In this document: one piece after another, positions 1 to 7,955 of the stretch
Layout of the letters: each line of letters opens with the position of its first letter
Position numbering within the stretch: position 1 is the stretch's first letter
Assembly (NCBI GenBank): GCA_029861675.1
Contig: JAOTYV010000187.1
Span: 1 to 9,319 of the forward strand
Length of the DNA stretch: 9,319 nucleotides
From: Alphaproteobacteria bacterium
Lineage (GTDB): Bacteria; Pseudomonadota; Alphaproteobacteria; UBA8366
Direction of reading: 5' to 3'
The notes under the pieces: model-generated
What the model was told of the DNA's origin: nothing
Databases searched by the model: none
What the model saw: only the letters and a program-made list of their open reading frames with translations
Position numbers and translations under genes: made by a program

Positions 1-341
1 CGCTATACGCGTCGCCGCGGCCGGGAACGAAAGTCGAAGACGTGGCTGCCGCCGTAAAATCGGAAATTCAGCGGCTTCTCAAGGACGGTGTCACCGAGAA
101 GGAAGTGCGTGAAGCCGTAACCCGACTTCAGGATGCGGCGGTGTTCGCGCGCGATTCAATCAACGGGCCGGCGCAAATTTTCGGTGGCGCGCTGGCGATT
201 GGCCTGGAGGTGGAGGACGTGGAATCCTGGCCCGACAGGATCGGCGCGGTGACCGCGGAGGCGGTCAATCGCGTTGCACGATCCGTTCTCGGCAGCGTCA
301 AACCGGTAACCGCGGTGCTGCTGCCGGATGAGACGATCTAA
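1..341 (+). CDS. M16 family zinc peptidase, C-terminal end only (5' truncated by the window)
   Basis: The reading frame is open from base 3 and ends at TAA 339-341, giving about 112 residues. The GTG at 42 is an internal valine codon, not a start, because the frame continues upstream with family-like sequence. The pattern (helical 'GVTEKEVREAVTRL', then a SINGPAQIFGGALAIG helix, an 'AVTAEAVNRVARSVL' helix and a closing 'VTAVLLPDE' strand) is the usual end of an M16 (pitrilysin/MPP-like) C-terminal domain. The HXXEH zinc motif of this family lies in the N-terminal half, which is outside the window, so catalytic competence cannot be judged here. A second M16-like gene starts 24 bases downstream on the same strand. 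In bacteria such tandem genes commonly encode a catalytic and a non-catalytic partner. Family assignment is confident mainly because of that neighbour. Confidence 0.8.
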   Translation, partial: LYASPRPGTKVEDVAAAVKSEIQRLLKDGVTEKEVREAVTRLQDAAVFARDSINGPAQIFGGALAIGLEVEDVESWPDRIGAVTAEAVNRVARSVLGSVKPVTAVLLPDETI

Positions 342-353
342 AAACAACGGCCG

Positions 354-360
354 AAGGAAG
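354..360 (+). promoter_or_regulatory. Shine-Dalgarno site of the second M16 gene
   Basis: AAGGAAG ends five bases before ATG 366. It supports that start, which is also the one giving a complete signal peptide. Confidence 0.7.
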
Positions 361-365
361 TCTCC

Positions 366-1733
366 ATGAAACGAAGTGTTCGTGCGGGTCGAAACGCTCT
401 GGTTCTGACCTTAGCGGCCCTGACGCTGGTCGTGATGCTTACGCCGTCCGCGCGCGCGGTCACGGTCGAGCGCGTGGTCAGCCCCGGCGGCATCGAGGCA
501 TGGTTCGTCAGGGACCGCACGGTTCCCTTGTTGGCGATCGAGTTTTCGTTTCGTGGCGGCGCCGTTCACGATCCCAAGGGGAAAGCGGGGCTGGCGAATT
601 TGACGGCCGCGCTGTTGGACGAGGGCGCCGGCGACATGGACAGTCAGGCCTTTCAGGGCCGGCTGCAGAACCTCTCGATCCGGCTCGGTTTCAGCGCCAG
701 CAAGGACAGCTTCAGCGGCACCGTGAAGACGCTCAATCGAAATCGCGCAGAGGCGATCCGGCTGCTGCGGCTGGCGTTGACGAAGCCCCGTTTCGATTCG
801 GAGTCGGTTGAGCGGATGCGGACCGAAATTCTTTCCGACATCAAACGGCGCTCCAGCCGGCCCGGCGATATTGCGCAACGGACCTGGCGGCGCGCGGCCT
901 TTCGCGACCATCCCTACGGCGCGCCGCTGAGCGGGACGGAGACCAGTATCCAGGCGATAGGCGTGCCGGAAATGCGTGCATTCCTGAAGCAGCGGCTGAC
1001 CAAGGACAAGCTTGTCGTCGGCGTTTCGGGCGATATCAGCAAACCGGAACTGGCGGCGTTGTTGGACGAAGCGTTCGGCGGGTTGCCTGATAAAGGCGCG
1101 CAAACCCCGGTGGCGGCGGCCCGTGCCGCGGCGTTGGGGCATACCTTTGTGGTGCGGCGCCCGGTACCGCAGTCGACCGCCGTCTTTGGACTGCCCGGGC
1201 TTTCCCGCGACGACCGCGACTACTATGCGGCCTATGTCATGAATCATATTCTGGGCGGCGGCTCCTTCAGTTCCTGGCTGTACAACGAAGTGCGGGAAAA
1301 GCGCGGGCTTGCCTATTCGGTCTACTCTTATTTGAACCCGCGCAAGAGCGCGCCGCTCTGGATGGGCAGTGTCGCCACCGCGAACGCCCGGATGGGGCAG
1401 TCGGTGGACCTGATCAAGGCGCAAATCGTCCGCATGCGGGACCAGGGCGTCAGCAAGGAAGAGCTGAAGAACGCAAAGCTCTTCATCAACGGATCCTTTC
1501 CGCTGCGGTTCACCAGCACCGATCGCATCGCCTCGATCCTGGCGGCGCTGCAGTTCCACAATCTCGGCATTGACTATCTCGATCGCCGCGTGGTGCTGAT
1601 CGATGCGGTGACGCGGCAGGACATCGCGCGGGTGTCCAAGCGGCTGCTCGATCCGGCCAAGTTGATCGTTACCGTGGTTGGCAACCCCGAAGGCATCAAG
1701 CCGACCGCCGAGCCGCCGGATATCGATAGCTGA
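366..1733 (+). CDS. Exported M16-like peptidase subunit lacking the HXXEH motif
   Basis: A 455-residue protein. Residues 1-31 form a signal peptide: basic start (MKRSVRAGR), hydrophobic core, SARA before a likely signal peptidase I cut at 31/32. The mature part therefore acts in the periplasm. Two M16 domains follow, roughly 33-240 and 255-445. Where catalytic members carry HXXEH, this protein has 'GLANLTAALLDEG' (75-87) with no histidines, so it cannot bind the usual zinc. The second domain keeps 'LYNEVREKRGLAYSVYSYL' (305-323), with R310 and Y317 matching the R/Y pair that positions substrate in the non-catalytic partner of two-gene M16 peptidases. ATG 366 is preceded by the Shine-Dalgarno AAGGAAG at 354-360. 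The gene follows the first M16 gene by 24 bases, which suggests one operon and a heteromeric enzyme. The substrate is unknown. Confidence 0.92.
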   Translation: MKRSVRAGRNALVLTLAALTLVVMLTPSARAVTVERVVSPGGIEAWFVRDRTVPLLAIEFSFRGGAVHDPKGKAGLANLTAALLDEGAGDMDSQAFQGRLQNLSIRLGFSASKDSFSGTVKTLNRNRAEAIRLLRLALTKPRFDSESVERMRTEILSDIKRRSSRPGDIAQRTWRRAAFRDHPYGAPLSGTETSIQAIGVPEMRAFLKQRLTKDKLVVGVSGDISKPELAALLDEAFGGLPDKGAQTPVAAARAAALGHTFVVRRPVPQSTAVFGLPGLSRDDRDYYAAYVMNHILGGGSFSSWLYNEVREKRGLAYSVYSYLNPRKSAPLWMGSVATANARMGQSVDLIKAQIVRMRDQGVSKEELKNAKLFINGSFPLRFTSTDRIASILAALQFHNLGIDYLDRRVVLIDAVTRQDIARVSKRLLDPAKLIVTVVGNPEGIKPTAEPPDIDS

Positions 1734-1862
1734 GACTTGCGGCCGCGAGTCGCGCGACCGGGTCGCCAAGGCGCCGGTATCGTGCCGGGAAGGCCGGGCC
1801 GGTCAAGGGGTTGGCGACGTCATTGCGTCCGGGCGGGGTGACGGGCAATATGCGCTTAACCT
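1734..1862. other. Gap between the M16 operon and pgi
   Basis: These 129 bases contain no coding signal I trust. They hold a 10-base perfect palindrome GTCGCGCGAC at 1749-1758, no T-rich terminator, and a lower-GC patch at about 1846-1872 ending in the pgi start. A pgi promoter probably lies here if pgi is not read from the M16 genes. Confidence 0.4.
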
Positions 1863-3158
1863 ATGATATACAGCCATCAAATTGAAACGTGTTTCGACGA
1901 TGCCGTGGGCGCGCATGGGTTGAGCCGCGACGTCTTTATCGCGTTGGTCGCGGAAACGGCGCCGGCGCTCGAACGCCTGCGAAGCTGGCACGCGGATGCG
2001 AGTCTTCCGTTGCTGCGCCTGCCGGAAAATCGGGACGACTTGCGCGAACTCGAAAGCGTCGCCGCCGATTGCCGGCGACGATTCGACGACGTGGTGATTT
2101 TAGGAACCGGCGGGTCCAGCCTTGGCGGGTTGAGCCTGTACGCGCTGGCTGGTGATACCGCGCCGCGGCTGCATTTCCTGGAGAATGTCGACCCCCATAG
2201 TTTTGCGACGCTGACCGATCGGTTGGCCGCCGGGCGGACCGGCATCATCGTGATTTCGAAGTCAGGCGGCACTGCCGAAACCATGACGCAGTTTCTGTGC
2301 TGCATGGCGTGGCTGAAACAGAGCGGCGGCGAGGATGCCTTGGCCGACCAAGTGATTGCCATTGCCGAACCCGGCGGCAACCCGCTGCGCAAGCTGGCAG
2401 GGCGGTACGGCTTTCGCGTGCTGGACCATGACCCGAAGGTGGGCGGAAGATTCGCCGTGCTGTCGCTGGTCGGCATGCTGCCGGCGCTGATCGCGGGCCT
2501 CGATGCGGCGGCGGTGCGCGCCGGGGCCGGGGCTGTTCTGTCAGATCTGCTGGCGACGGGCGATCCGGCGTCCTGCCCGCCGGTTGCGGGCGCGGCGCTC
2601 GCCGTGGGGCTGGCGCGCGAGCGCGGCGCCGTTATGTCGGTGCTGTTCCCCTATATCGACCGTTTGGCGCCTTTTGCCCTCTGGTACCGGCAGCTCTGGG
2701 CGGAGAGTCTCGGCAAGGACGGGCTGGGGACGACGCCGCTGCGCGCCATGGGCACGGTCGATCAGCACAGCCAGCTGCAACTCTATCTCGACGGACCGGC
2801 CGATAAGATGTTTACCGTCATCATGGGGCCGTCGGCGGGAACCGGTCCGCTGATCGACCCGGATTTAGCGGACGATCCCGCTCTCGCGCCGCTGCTGGGG
2901 CGGCACATGGGCGATCTGCTCGACGCCTGCCAGCGCGCGACGGCCGAGACCCTGGCGGCGCGCGGACGTCCGGTCCGCGTGATGACGCTGGAAGCCGTGG
3001 ATGAGCGCAGCCTCGGGGCGCTGATGATGCATTTCATGCTGGAGACGATCATCGCCGCGCATTTGCTGGGCGTCGATCCGTTCGATCAGCCGGCGGTGGA
3101 AGAGGGCAAGGTGCTGGCCCGGCGCTACATGCAGGAAATGGACGGAGGCGGGTCATGA
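1863..3158 (+). CDS. pgi: Glucose-6-phosphate isomerase, short form
   Basis: Interconverts glucose 6-phosphate and fructose 6-phosphate in the cytoplasm. The 431-residue protein carries the two SIS sugar-phosphate domains: 'GTGGSSLGG' (81-89) and 'SKSGGTAET' (132-140) for phosphate binding, 'VGGRFAVLS' (193-201, R196), '[11 protein letters not shown]' (277-287, E281), '[13 protein letters not shown]' (300-312, H302) and 'DQPAVEEGK' (408-416, K416). These match the active-site Arg, Glu, His and Lys of the PGI family. It is about 120 residues shorter than the roughly 550-residue E. coli type and has a simpler N-terminus. ATG 1863 is the first possible start, since in-frame stops lie at 1857-1859 and 1839-1841. 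No good Shine-Dalgarno precedes it, and a TATGAT hexamer overlaps the start codon. The end overlaps mutL by four bases, implying translational coupling. Specificity for glucose 6-phosphate is inferred from the family. Confidence 0.93.
   Translation: MIYSHQIETCFDDAVGAHGLSRDVFIALVAETAPALERLRSWHADASLPLLRLPENRDDLRELESVAADCRRRFDDVVILGTGGSSLGGLSLYALAGDTAPRLHFLENVDPHSFATLTDRLAAGRTGIIVISKSGGTAETMTQFLCCMAWLKQSGGEDALADQVIAIAEPGGNPLRKLAGRYGFRVLDHDPKVGGRFAVLSLVGMLPALIAGLDAAAVRAGAGAVLSDLLATGDPASCPPVAGAALAVGLARERGAVMSVLFPYIDRLAPFALWYRQLWAESLGKDGLGTTPLRAMGTVDQHSQLQLYLDGPADKMFTVIMGPSAGTGPLIDPDLADDPALAPLLGRHMGDLLDACQRATAETLAARGRPVRVMTLEAVDERSLGALMMHFMLETIIAAHLLGVDPFDQPAVEEGKVLARRYMQEMDGGGS
3144..3148 (+). promoter_or_regulatory. 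Shine-Dalgarno site of mutL inside the end of pgi
   Basis: GGAGG lies six bases before ATG 3155, within the last codons of pgi. It fixes the mutL start and fits stop-restart coupling across the ATGA overlap at 3155-3158. Confidence 0.8.
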
Positions 3159-4960
3159 GCGTTCGGCGTCTGCCGGAAACCGTCATCAACCGCATTGCCG
3201 CGGGCGAGGTCATCGAACGCCCGGCGTCGGCGGTCAAGGAACTGGTGGAGAACAGCCTGGACGCCGGCGCGCGGCACATTTCGGTGGCAATCCGGGACGG
3301 CGGTAAGTCGCTGATCGCGGTGACCGATGACGGCACCGGCATGTCGCGGGAGGACCTGGAACTCGCGGTCGAGCGCCACGCCACCTCCAAGCTGCCGGAT
3401 CATGACCTGCATGCGATCGCGAGCCTGGGGTTTCGGGGCGAGGCGCTGCCGTCGATCGGGGCGGTCAGCCGGCTGGCGATCACCACGCGCGCGGCCGGTG
3501 ACGACTCAGCCTGGCAACTGGCCGTGGAAGGCGGGGCGAAATCCGGCCCGGTCCCGGCGGCGCATCCGGAAGGCACGCGGGTGGAGATTCGGGATCTGTT
3601 TTTCGCGACGCCGGCGCGGCTCAAATTCATGCGCAGCGATCGCGCGGAAACCGGCCAGATCACCGAAATGATGCACCGGCTGGCGATGGCCCGACCCGAC
3701 GTTTCCTTCACCCTGGCGGACGAGAATCGCACGCGGATGCAATTGGATGCGGCGCAAGGGGATTTTCTGGAAAGCCGGCTTTCGCGCCTGTCCGCGATCA
3801 TGGGGCGCGACTTCGCGGCCAACGCCTTGCCGATCGACGCGGAGCGCGAGGGTGTGCGCCTGACCGGATATGCCGGCTTGCCGACGCTGAATCGCGCGAA
3901 TGCCGCGAAGCAATTCCTGTTCGTGAACGATCGGCCGGTCAAGGACCGCATGCTGATTGGCGCGGTGCGCGGGGCGTATGCGGATTTCCTGTCGCGCAAC
4001 CGCCACCCGCTGGTCGCGCTGTTCCTGGAAATCGAACCGCGGTCGGTCGACGTCAATGTTCATCCCGCGAAGGCCGAGGTGCGGTTTCGCGATCCTGGAA
4101 TGGTGCGCGGGCTGATCGTCGGCGCCTTGAAACATGCGCTTGCGGATGCCGGACATCGCGCGTCGACGACCGTGGCCGCCGCCGCGCTCGGCGCCGTGCG
4201 GCCGGGCGGTCTGCCGTCTCGCGGCGGTGGCGCTGTCGCTTACGCCTATCCGGCGCGATACCCGTCCGGCGGGCTGGCCGAAGCGGCGGCGGACTATCAG
4301 GCGCCGCTTGGCGAGGTCCTGACCCTGCCGTCGGCGGTGCACGCGGCGGACGGGTCCGCTTCGGCCGAAGATGCCGCTGGTTATCCGCTTGGCGCCGCGC
4401 GAGCCCAGCTGCACGAAACCTATGTTCTGGCCCAGACCGCGGAAGGCGTGGTGATCGTCGACCAGCACGCGGCGCATGAACGCCTCGTCTATGAACGGAT
4501 GAAGGGTGCGCTCGCCGAACAGGGGGTGCAGGGCCAGGGGCTGTTGATGCCCGAGGTCGTCGAACTGGAGGAAAGCGCGGTGCAGCGGCTTGTCGCACGC
4601 GCGTCGGAATTGGCCGAGCTCGGCCTGGTCCTCGAAGGTTTCGGCGAGGGTGCGGTGGTGGTGCGCGAAGTCCCCGCTTTGCTGGGCACGGTCGACGTGC
4701 CGGGACTGGTGCATGATCTCGCCGACGAACTGGCGGCGCTCGGCGAGGCCTTCAGCCTGAAGGAAAAACTGGAAGAAGTGTGCGGCACCATGGCGTGTCA
4801 TGGATCGGTGCGCGCCGGACGCCGGCTGACGGTGGAGGAGATGAACGGGCTGCTGCGCGAAATGGAGGCGACACCTCATTCGGGACAATGCAACCATGGC
4901 CGGCCGACCTATGTGGAGCTGAAGCTGGCGGATATCGAGCGGTTGTTCGGCCGCCGCTGA
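3155..4960 (+). CDS. mutL: DNA mismatch repair protein MutL with endonuclease motif
   Basis: Links MutS mismatch recognition to strand incision and excision. The 601-residue protein begins with the GHKL ATPase: E29 and N33 in '[13 protein letters not shown]' (27-39), 'DDGTG' (58-62), 'ATSK' (76-79) and 'GFRGEAL' (92-98). The transducer domain carries '[22 protein letters not shown]' and '[14 protein letters not shown]'. A variable Ala/Gly-rich linker spans roughly residues 330-415. The C-terminal dimerisation/nuclease domain has the DQHA(X)2E(X)4E motif at 436-447, 'ACHGSVRAG' from 547 and 'CNHGRPT' at 579-585. MutL of this type nicks DNA itself and is found in bacteria that lack MutH. Length is typical for alphaproteobacteria. 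The start is set by GGAGG six bases upstream, and the ATG overlaps the pgi stop. No mutS is visible. The stop is six bases from the converging rsmD stop. Confidence 0.98.
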   Translation: MSVRRLPETVINRIAAGEVIERPASAVKELVENSLDAGARHISVAIRDGGKSLIAVTDDGTGMSREDLELAVERHATSKLPDHDLHAIASLGFRGEALPSIGAVSRLAITTRAAGDDSAWQLAVEGGAKSGPVPAAHPEGTRVEIRDLFFATPARLKFMRSDRAETGQITEMMHRLAMARPDVSFTLADENRTRMQLDAAQGDFLESRLSRLSAIMGRDFAANALPIDAEREGVRLTGYAGLPTLNRANAAKQFLFVNDRPVKDRMLIGAVRGAYADFLSRNRHPLVALFLEIEPRSVDVNVHPAKAEVRFRDPGMVRGLIVGALKHALADAGHRASTTVAAAALGAVRPGGLPSRGGGAVAYAYPARYPSGGLAEAAADYQAPLGEVLTLPSAVHAADGSASAEDAAGYPLGAARAQLHETYVLAQTAEGVVIVDQHAAHERLVYERMKGALAEQGVQGQGLLMPEVVELEESAVQRLVARASELAELGLVLEGFGEGAVVVREVPALLGTVDVPGLVHDLADELAALGEAFSLKEKLEEVCGTMACHGSVRAGRRLTVEEMNGLLREMEATPHSGQCNHGRPTYVELKLADIERLFGRR

Positions 4961-4966
4961 CGGCCT

Positions 4967-5513
4967 CTACGCCCCGATCCGTAAAATAACGATCCGCGCC
5001 GCGCCGTAACGCCGATCGTCGAGCATTGTGAACCCGCCGGGGGCAGTGAAGTCCTCCTTTATGCCCAACTCCACCGAACACAACGCGTCTTCGGCGAGCC
5101 AACCGGCATCGGACAGGGCGGCCAGCGCCGGCGCGGCAAGGCCGCCGCCGTATGGCGGATCCAGAAAAATAAGGCCGCATGCAGCGTTGGCCCGAGGCGG
5201 CGCAAGGCAGTCGGCGCGCAACACTGTCGCCTGATCCGCCGCATCGCAACCGGCGATATTGGCTTCCAACGTGCGTTGCGCCACGCGGTCCTTTTCGATG
5301 AAGGTCGCATGACCGGCGCCGCGGCTCAGCGCTTCCAAGCCGAGCGCGCCGGTACCGGCGAACCCGTCCAGCACACGGGCGCCCGGGAGCGGGCTGCCGC
5401 CGCCGGCCTGATATCCACCATGCTGCAGAATATTGAACAGCGCCTCGCGCACCCGGTCGCCGGTCGGCCGCACCGCGTGGCCTTCCGGCGCGGCAAGCCG
5501 CCGGCCGCGCCAC

Positions 5514-5533
<20 letters not shown>
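4967..5533 (-). CDS. rsmD: 16S rRNA (guanine(966)-N(2))-methyltransferase
   Basis: Methylates the N2 of G966 (E. coli numbering) in 16S rRNA, using S-adenosylmethionine. From ATG at 5533-5531 the protein has 188 residues, the usual RsmD length. It starts with the family signature '[13 protein letters not shown]', followed by '[13 protein letters not shown]' (22-34), the SAM-binding loop '[14 protein letters not shown]' (56-69), the catalytic 'DPPY' (125-128) and 'RRYG' near the end. The frame stays open upstream to 5638, but those extra residues lie inside the pseudouridine synthase gene and do not look like the family, so the internal ATG is preferred. The gene overlaps the end of the upstream pseudouridine synthase by 20 bases, implying cotranscription and probably coupled translation. 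Confidence 0.95.
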
Positions 5534-6275
<742 letters not shown>

Positions 6276-6380
6276 GGGCGTCCGGCATGGTTGTCGAAGG
6301 GCGGCGGACAATAGGCGAGGGGTCTGGCCATTGCAATCGCGGTGCGCGGGTCCGGCACCGCCTCGGCGTCCGGCGGCGGG

Positions 6381-6767
6381 TCATTCCATCTTCGGCGGCA
6401 TTTCGTCGGTGACGTGCTCGGTCGGCTGCGGCGTCGTGGTCATGATGGTGACGCCGTCCGGCGCATTGAACTGATGCCACGCACCCTGCGGGACGATCGC
6501 GACCATGCCGGCTTTCAGGTCCAGCGTTTCCGTGCCTTCCGCGGTGATCAGCGACAGGGTGACGCTGCCTTTCAGGATCTGCACGATTTCGTCGCCATTG
6601 GGGTGGCGTTCCCATTGGCTCACCCCGGAAAATCCGCCGGTGAAGATCGCACCGTCGCGATATTCCGCCACCCGCGCGAAGGTGCCCGTTGTGTCGGAAA
6701 ACCGGGTCCGGCCCTCGAGGAAATTCAGTGTCGCGAGCGTGGCGTTAATATCGATCGCTTCGGTCAT
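6381..6767 (-). CDS. Small single-domain cupin protein
   Basis: A 128-residue protein that is one cupin beta-barrel with short ends. Motif 1 fits H(X)4E(X)6G exactly at H55, E60 and G67 ('ERHPNGDEIVQILKG'), but the first histidine of the usual HXH is E53. Motif 2 is 'GMVAIVPQGAWHQFN' (87-101), with P93, G95, H98 and N101. Three of the four usual metal ligands are therefore present, with Glu53 as a possible fourth. There is no signal peptide, so it is cytoplasmic. Function and ligand are unknown; members include sugar, small-molecule and sensory binders as well as enzymes. ATG 6767 has a strong Shine-Dalgarno (AAAGGAG on the minus strand, plus-strand 6777-6783). It lies 37 bases after the lipocalin-like gene, so the two are probably cotranscribed. 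Confidence 0.85.
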   Translation of the reverse strand: MTEAIDINATLATLNFLEGRTRFSDTTGTFARVAEYRDGAIFTGGFSGVSQWERHPNGDEIVQILKGSVTLSLITAEGTETLDLKAGMVAIVPQGAWHQFNAPDGVTIMTTTPQPTEHVTDEMPPKME

Positions 6768-6776
6768 CGCTGTTGC

Positions 6777-6783
6777 TCCTTTC
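6777..6783 (-). promoter_or_regulatory. Shine-Dalgarno site of the cupin gene
   Basis: On the minus strand this reads AAAGGAG, nine bases before ATG 6767. It is among the best ribosome-binding sites in the window and confirms the cupin start. Confidence 0.75.
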
Positions 6784-6804
6784 GAAATGAATATTTCCTT
6801 GCCG

Positions 6805-7254
6805 TCATACGGACGCCCGGCGCCATTTGACCCAGCCCGTCATGACCCGGCCGTCGGGCCATGCGCGCGAGAGTGTCAGCGTCAAATGGCCGTCCGCCGA
6901 CATCTCCAGGCCGCGCACCTGTACGCCGCCGACCCAGCCGGGGTTGAGCGCAAACCGCACCTGCGTGGTCAAGACGCTGTCTTCGACGGTGAATTGGCCG
7001 CCATAGGACAGATAGGTGTCGAAGGCCGTCACCTTGTCCGCGTCGGGCGCATCCGAGTGCCAGGCGGGATCACCGGTGAGGGCCGGCCGGCCGCCCCAGC
7101 ACACGATGGCATTCATCCAGCCATCCGGCGCGAAAATCATGAAGCCCTGCGGATCGTCGCCATAGCGGATTTTGGCCTGCGCCGCATCCTCTTCGCTGTC
7201 GGTGCCCCGGTCGACCATCACCCATGACCCGAGAATATCTTGTGCGCTTACCAT
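6805..7254 (-). CDS. Lipocalin-like domain protein
   Basis: A 149-residue protein with no signal peptide or membrane segment. The pattern 'ILGSWVMVDR' at the start, 'GFMIFAPDGWMNAIV' about residues 37-51, 'AFDTYLSYGGQFTVEDSVLTTQ' and 'PGWVGGVQVRGLEMSADGHLTLT' matches the lipocalin-like family I know as Lipocalin_5, small beta-barrels of unclear function that often occur as single proteins of 130-160 residues. Assignment is from pattern memory only. Start ATG 7254 has a modest GGGGA-like Shine-Dalgarno upstream. It heads a minus-strand run with the cupin gene and is divergent from tadA across a 114-base gap that holds a plausible minus-strand promoter. No function is claimed beyond possible small-molecule binding. 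Confidence 0.75.
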   Translation of the reverse strand: MVSAQDILGSWVMVDRGTDSEEDAAQAKIRYGDDPQGFMIFAPDGWMNAIVCWGGRPALTGDPAWHSDAPDADKVTAFDTYLSYGGQFTVEDSVLTTQVRFALNPGWVGGVQVRGLEMSADGHLTLTLSRAWPDGRVMTGWVKWRRASV

Positions 7255-7368
7255 CCGGTCCCCGATGTTTTGGTTGTCGGAAGATCATACCCGATACCGG
7301 GCTGGACAACAGCAATCTCGCCATCACCCCGGCTTGACCGGATATCGGCGCGCGGGCAGGGTGCCGCG
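7255..7368. promoter_or_regulatory. Divergent intergenic region between the lipocalin-like gene and tadA
   Basis: This is the only divergent gap in the window, so promoters for both sides should lie here. On the minus strand, TATGAT (plus 7289-7284) is a five-of-six match to the -10 consensus and would start RNA about 20-25 bases before ATG 7254. No good -35 sits at the ideal distance: TTGTCC is 14 bases upstream and TTGCTG 20. Just upstream of the -10 is the dyad CCCG-GTAT-CGGG (plus 7290-7301 region), a possible operator or chance. For tadA I see TTGACC at 7334-7339 but no matching -10. This is inference from short motifs only. Confidence 0.35.
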
Positions 7369-7827
7369 ATGGCGGATCGCGACAGCTCTATCATGGCCAT
7401 GGCGCTTGCGGAGGCGGAAAATGCCGCCGCGCGCGGCGAGGTGCCGGTCGGTGCGGCGGTGCTCGACGGGACGACCGGTGAAGTGCTGGCGCGGGCCGGC
7501 AACCGGGTCGAGGCGCTGAACGATCCGACCGCACACGCGGAAATCCTGGTCTTGCGGAAGGCCGCCGCCGCGCTCGGCGCCCCGCGGCTGCCCGATTGCG
7601 ATCTCTACGTGACGCTCGAGCCCTGCGCGATGTGCGCGACGGCGATCTCCTTTGCGCGTATCCGCCGGCTCTATTTCGGCGCCTACGATCCCAAGGGCGG
7701 CGGCGTCGAGCACGGCGCGCGCTTCTTCGGCCAGCCGACCTGCCATCACGCGCCGGAGGTCTATGGCGGATTCGAGGAACGCCGCGCTGCGGCATTGCTG
7801 CAGCGCTTCTTTCAGGACCGCCGCTGA
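7369..7827 (+). CDS. tadA: tRNA-specific adenosine deaminase
   Basis: Deaminates adenosine 34 of tRNA-Arg(ACG) to inosine, needed to decode CGN arginine codons. The 152-residue protein has the zinc cytidine-deaminase-like fold: 'GEVPVGAAVLD' (23-33), 'TAHAEI' with zinc ligand H56 and catalytic E58, and 'LEPCAMCATAISFARI' with zinc ligands C86 and C89. The later 'DPKGGGVEHG' and 'CHHAPEVYGG' segments look like the alphaproteobacterial version. The frame is open from 7240, but the first 43 residues of that longer form are not family-like and overlap the start of the divergent gene. ATG 7369 is therefore chosen; ATG 7393 is also possible. The Shine-Dalgarno is weak (CAGGG). A guanine or cytosine deaminase of the same fold is less likely given length and motifs. 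Confidence 0.93.
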   Translation: MADRDSSIMAMALAEAENAAARGEVPVGAAVLDGTTGEVLARAGNRVEALNDPTAHAEILVLRKAAAALGAPRLPDCDLYVTLEPCAMCATAISFARIRRLYFGAYDPKGGGVEHGARFFGQPTCHHAPEVYGGFEERRAAALLQRFFQDRR

Positions 7828-7837
7828 GCGCGTGGCA

Positions 7838-7859
7838 CACATCACTTCACATTGATGTG
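7838..7859. repeat. Inverted repeat just after tadA
   Basis: Perfect 7-base arms CACATCA (7838-7844) and TGATGTG (7853-7859) are separated by 8 bases, starting 10 bases after the tadA stop. A run of six G follows, not T, so it is not a standard Rho-independent terminator. It may be an RNA hairpin or a protein-binding dyad. Confidence 0.5.
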
Positions 7860-7903
7860 CGGGGGGATGGCGTTTTGCGGCGGCATGCCTTATCGGGGTA
7901 GTG

Positions 7904-7923
7904 CGGCCATGTGTGGTTGGCCG
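7904..7923. repeat. Inverted repeat in the leader of the glutaredoxin-domain gene
   Basis: Perfect 6-base arms CGGCCA (7904-7909) and TGGCCG (7918-7923) flank an 8-base spacer, ending 32 bases before ATG 7956. It could fold in the leader RNA or act as an operator. In DNA this GC-rich, chance is a real alternative. Confidence 0.4.
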
Positions 7924-7955
7924 GGTGCACGATGTGTTTGTAAGAAAGGATCGCC

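Noticed and set aside
411..1769. Long minus-strand open frame opposite the second M16 gene
   Set aside because: It is rich in Arg, Gly, His and Gln with no recognisable domain, and the plus-strand frame carries a signal peptide and family motifs. Long antisense frames are expected opposite GC-rich genes.
3506..4897. 463-codon minus-strand open frame opposite mutL
   Set aside because: The mutL motifs on the plus strand are unmistakable; the antisense product is low-complexity and Arg/His-rich with no family pattern.
3155..4960. MutL CNHGRP instead of the common CPHGRP
   Set aside because: The Cys and His ligands are intact and the Asn variant is, as I recall, usual in alphaproteobacterial MutL, so it is not a sign of lost function.
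4949..4965. Possible bidirectional terminator between mutL and rsmD
   Set aside because: The stem is only five bases, has a 7-base loop and no T run on either side, so it does not meet the pattern of a Rho-independent terminator.
6277..6374. Repeated GGCGTCCGGC at 6277-6286 and 6365-6374
   Set aside because: A 10-base GC-only word repeated in such GC-rich DNA is likely chance; no further similarity extends from either copy.
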